The notes under the pieces were generated by a model. It saw only the letters and a program-made list of their open reading frames with translations, was not told where the DNA came from and did not search any database. Positions 4,664 through 6,171 of a stretch of 6,171 nt of DNA are shown piece by piece. Each line of letters begins with the position of its first letter. Position 1 is the first letter of the stretch. The stretch is taken from NCBI GenBank assembly GCA_019752245.1, contig JAIEMH010000117.1:1-6171 (forward strand). The letters are read 5' to 3'. The position numbers were made by a program, and so were the translations under genes. Origin of the DNA: Flavobacteriaceae bacterium (GTDB taxonomy: Bacteria > Bacteroidota > Bacteroidia > Flavobacteriales > Flavobacteriaceae).

Positions 4664-6040
4664 ATGGCATGTACAAGTTGTTCAACTTCTGATGGTGGCG
4701 CACCAAAGGGTTGTAAAAATAATGGGACTTGCGGCACCGATAGCTGCAATAAATTGACCGTTTTTGACTGGTTAGGAAACATGAATTTACCTAACGGCGA
4801 AGCGCCTTTTGACTGTGTCGAAGTACGTTTCAAAAACGGAAGAAAAGAATTTTACAGAAATACTGAAAAACTTACTTTAAGCATTGGTGATGTAGTTGCA
4901 ACAGAAGCTGCGCCAGGTCATGATGTAGGAATTGTAACTTTAACAGGTGAATTAGTTAAAGTTCAAATGAAGAAAAAAGGTGTCAATCACACTAGTACAG
5001 ACGTTTTAAAAGTATACAGAAAAGCATCTCAAAAAGACATTGATATATGGAGTGAAGCTCGCGATAAAGAAGAGCCAATGAAAGTAAAAGCTAGAGAAAT
5101 TGCTATTGCTTTAAAATTACAAATGAAAATTTCTGATATTGAGTTTCAAGGTGATGGATCTAAAGCTATTTTTTATTACACTGCAGACGATAGAGTTGAT
5201 TTTCGTCAGTTAATTAAAGAGTTTGCTCAAGTTTTCAAAGCTAGAATCGAGATGAAGCAAGTTGGCTTTCGTCAAGAAGCAGCTCGCCTTGGCGGTATTG
5301 GATCTTGCGGAAGAGAATTGTGTTGTTCTACATGGCTAACCGATTTTAGAAGTGTAAATACATCAGCTGCTCGATACCAACAATTATCACTAAACCCACA
5401 AAAACTTGCTGGACAATGTGGTAAATTAAAATGTTGCCTAAACTATGAGCTAGATACTTATCTTGACGCTTTAAAGGATTTTCCAGATTTTGAAACAAAA
5501 TTACATACCGAAAAAGGAGATGCAATTTGTCAAAAACAAGATATTTTTAAAGGATTAATGTGGTTTGCATATACCGATAATTTTGCAAATTGGCATGTGT
5601 TAAAAATTGAACAAGTAAGAGAAATAGTTGCTCAAAATAAAGAGAAAAAACGTGTTTCTTCATTAGAAGATTTTGCTATAGAAATTGTAGTTGAGCAAGA
5701 AGCAAACTTCAATAACGCTATGGGACAAGAAAGTTTAACGCGTTTCGACCAGCCTAAAAAGAAGAAAAACAACAACAATAATAAAAACAAAAATAAAGTT
5801 ACAACTCAAGGACAAAATCCGAATCAAAATCTGAATCAGGCGCAAAATACAGGTGCAAAAATAAATCCAAATGCTAAGCCTAATGCTAAGCCAAACACAA
5901 ATACCAAACCAAACACAAATACCAAACCAAATCCAAATCAAGCACAAAATCCAAACGAGCGTAAGAGAACTGACGAAGTAAATCAAAAACCTCAAAATAA
6001 AAGACCTATAATTATTAAAAAAAATGAAGATAAAAAATAG
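4664..6040 (+). CDS. PSP1 domain protein (RicT/YaaT homologue) with Cys-rich N-terminus and Asn/Pro/Lys tail
   Basis: The protein has 458 residues. The core matches RicT (YaaT): PSP1 domain, about 115-202, with ALKLQMKISDIEFQGDGSKA, FYYTADDRVDFRQLIKE and RIEMKQVGFRQEAA; then GGIGSCGRELCCSTWL (Cys215, 220, 221) and CGKLKCCLNYE (Cys252, 257, 258). In Bacillus, RicT with RicA and RicF carries [4Fe-4S] clusters and steers RNase Y mRNA processing; similar Cys pairs here suggest a cluster site. Two additions differ from Bacillus RicT: residues 1-30 hold five Cys (3, 6, 17, 23, 28), and residues about 364-458 form a low-complexity Lys/Asn/Pro/Gln tail, surely disordered and basic. The tail is encoded partly by short tandem DNA repeats. 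The ATG at 4664 is in the AT-rich context typical here. The gene overlaps gldH by 17 bases. Its role in Bacteroidota is not established; RNA-related work in the cytoplasm is inference. Confidence 0.88.
   Translation: MACTSCSTSDGGAPKGCKNNGTCGTDSCNKLTVFDWLGNMNLPNGEAPFDCVEVRFKNGRKEFYRNTEKLTLSIGDVVATEAAPGHDVGIVTLTGELVKVQMKKKGVNHTSTDVLKVYRKASQKDIDIWSEARDKEEPMKVKAREIAIALKLQMKISDIEFQGDGSKAIFYYTADDRVDFRQLIKEFAQVFKARIEMKQVGFRQEAARLGGIGSCGRELCCSTWLTDFRSVNTSAARYQQLSLNPQKLAGQCGKLKCCLNYELDTYLDALKDFPDFETKLHTEKGDAICQKQDIFKGLMWFAYTDNFANWHVLKIEQVREIVAQNKEKKRVSSLEDFAIEIVVEQEANFNNAMGQESLTRFDQPKKKKNNNNNKNKNKVTTQGQNPNQNLNQAQNTGAKINPNAKPNAKPNTNTKPNTNTKPNPNQAQNPNERKRTDEVNQKPQNKRPIIIKKNEDKK
5816..5926 (+). repeat. 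Short tandem repeats coding the Asn/Pro-rich tail
   Basis: Three adjacent sets are visible. An imperfect 12-base repeat is at 5816-5827 and 5828-5839 (two differences). A 12-base repeat starting AATGCTAAGCC is at 5870-5881 and 5882-5893. An exact 18-base repeat CCAAACACAAATACCAAA is at 5891-5908 and 5909-5926, with the start of a third copy after it. All units are multiples of three, so gains or losses keep the frame and only change tail length (NPNQ-, NAKP- and PNTNTK-type units). Confidence 0.85.
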
Positions 6041-6171
6041 TATCCTCTTTATTTTAATTGCTCTTTCAGTCATATCGTGTGATAAAAAAAGAGTTTTTGA
6101 CGAATATAAATCAGTAGGAAATGCTTGGCATCGTGACAGTATCGTGAACTTCAAGTTACCAAAACTTGATG
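6024..6171 (+). CDS. gldH: Gliding motility lipoprotein GldH, 5' part only
   Basis: The first 49 codons are present and the frame runs off the window end; full-length GldH is about 160 residues. It starts at an ATG inside the last codons of the PSP1 gene (17-base overlap), so translation is probably coupled. Residues 1-19 form a lipoprotein signal peptide: KIKN, a hydrophobic core ILFILIALSV, then the lipobox VIS-Cys19, which would be lipidated. The mature start CDKKRVFDEYKSVGNAWHRD and the following SIVNFKLPKLD match what I recall of flavobacterial GldH. GldH is a membrane-anchored lipoprotein needed for gliding in Flavobacterium johnsoniae, and its mutants are also impaired in chitin use, which ties it to the gliding/type IX secretion machinery. 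The next gene is outside the window. Confidence 0.88.
   Translation, partial: MKIKNSILFILIALSVISCDKKRVFDEYKSVGNAWHRDSIVNFKLPKLD

Noticed and set aside
4621..4833. Antisense 70-residue frame at the start of the PSP1 gene
   Set aside because: It covers the PSP1 gene's start and promoter leader, has no domain or start signals, and is a shadow of the real gene.
5735..6154. Antisense 139-residue Ile/Phe/Trp-rich frame with apparent membrane segments
   Set aside because: It is the reverse complement of the Asn/Lys/Pro repeat region, which lacks stop codons for compositional reasons; the hydrophobic look is an artefact.

Overview
The window looks like chromosomal DNA from a Flavobacterium-type member of the Bacteroidota. 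It is AT-rich (roughly one third G+C by eye). Starts have no working Shine-Dalgarno sequences. Several promoters fit the flavobacterial pattern TTG-N17-23-TAnnTTTG. The gene content (Bacteroidota-type lycopene cyclase, BrxA/BrxB bacilliredoxin, PSP1 protein followed by the gliding lipoprotein GldH) points the same way. All six supported genes and gene fragments are on the + strand, and no intergenic gap exceeds about 210 bases.

Left part (1-2395): the 3' end of an outer-membrane beta-barrel 'transporter' gene (MetA-pathway-like family) is followed after 3 bases by a complete lycopene beta-cyclase gene (crtY). These are probably the end of a carotenoid operon whose other genes would lie to the left. 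A secreted TPR-repeat protein of unknown role follows.

Middle part (2396-4574): a good promoter, with a 14-bp palindrome across its -7 box, precedes a small bacilliredoxin that would act in bacillithiol redox control. Next is a 208-bp gap filled with a REP-like CGCAAA/CTTTGCG repeat cluster that forms two alternative hairpins. The right side of this cluster also supplies a near-ideal promoter for trhO, the O2-dependent tRNA U34 hydroxylase. This TrhO carries an extra C-terminal beta-barrel domain resembling the C-terminal domain of U32 'peptidases', the family of TrhP, the other ho5U34 enzyme. A strong intrinsic terminator closes this unit.

Right part (4575-6171): a promoter and a leader with a 12-codon mini-ORF precede a PSP1-domain protein (RicT/YaaT homologue). 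It has a Bacteroidota-style Cys-rich N-terminus and a long Asn/Pro/Lys tail built on short tandem DNA repeats. Its stop overlaps the start of gldH by 17 bases; gldH is cut off by the window end.

No tRNA, rRNA, CRISPR array, insertion sequence or phage gene was seen. The region is mostly ordinary housekeeping sequence. The best leads are the TrhO fusion, the domesticated intergenic repeat and the unusual ends of the PSP1 protein.
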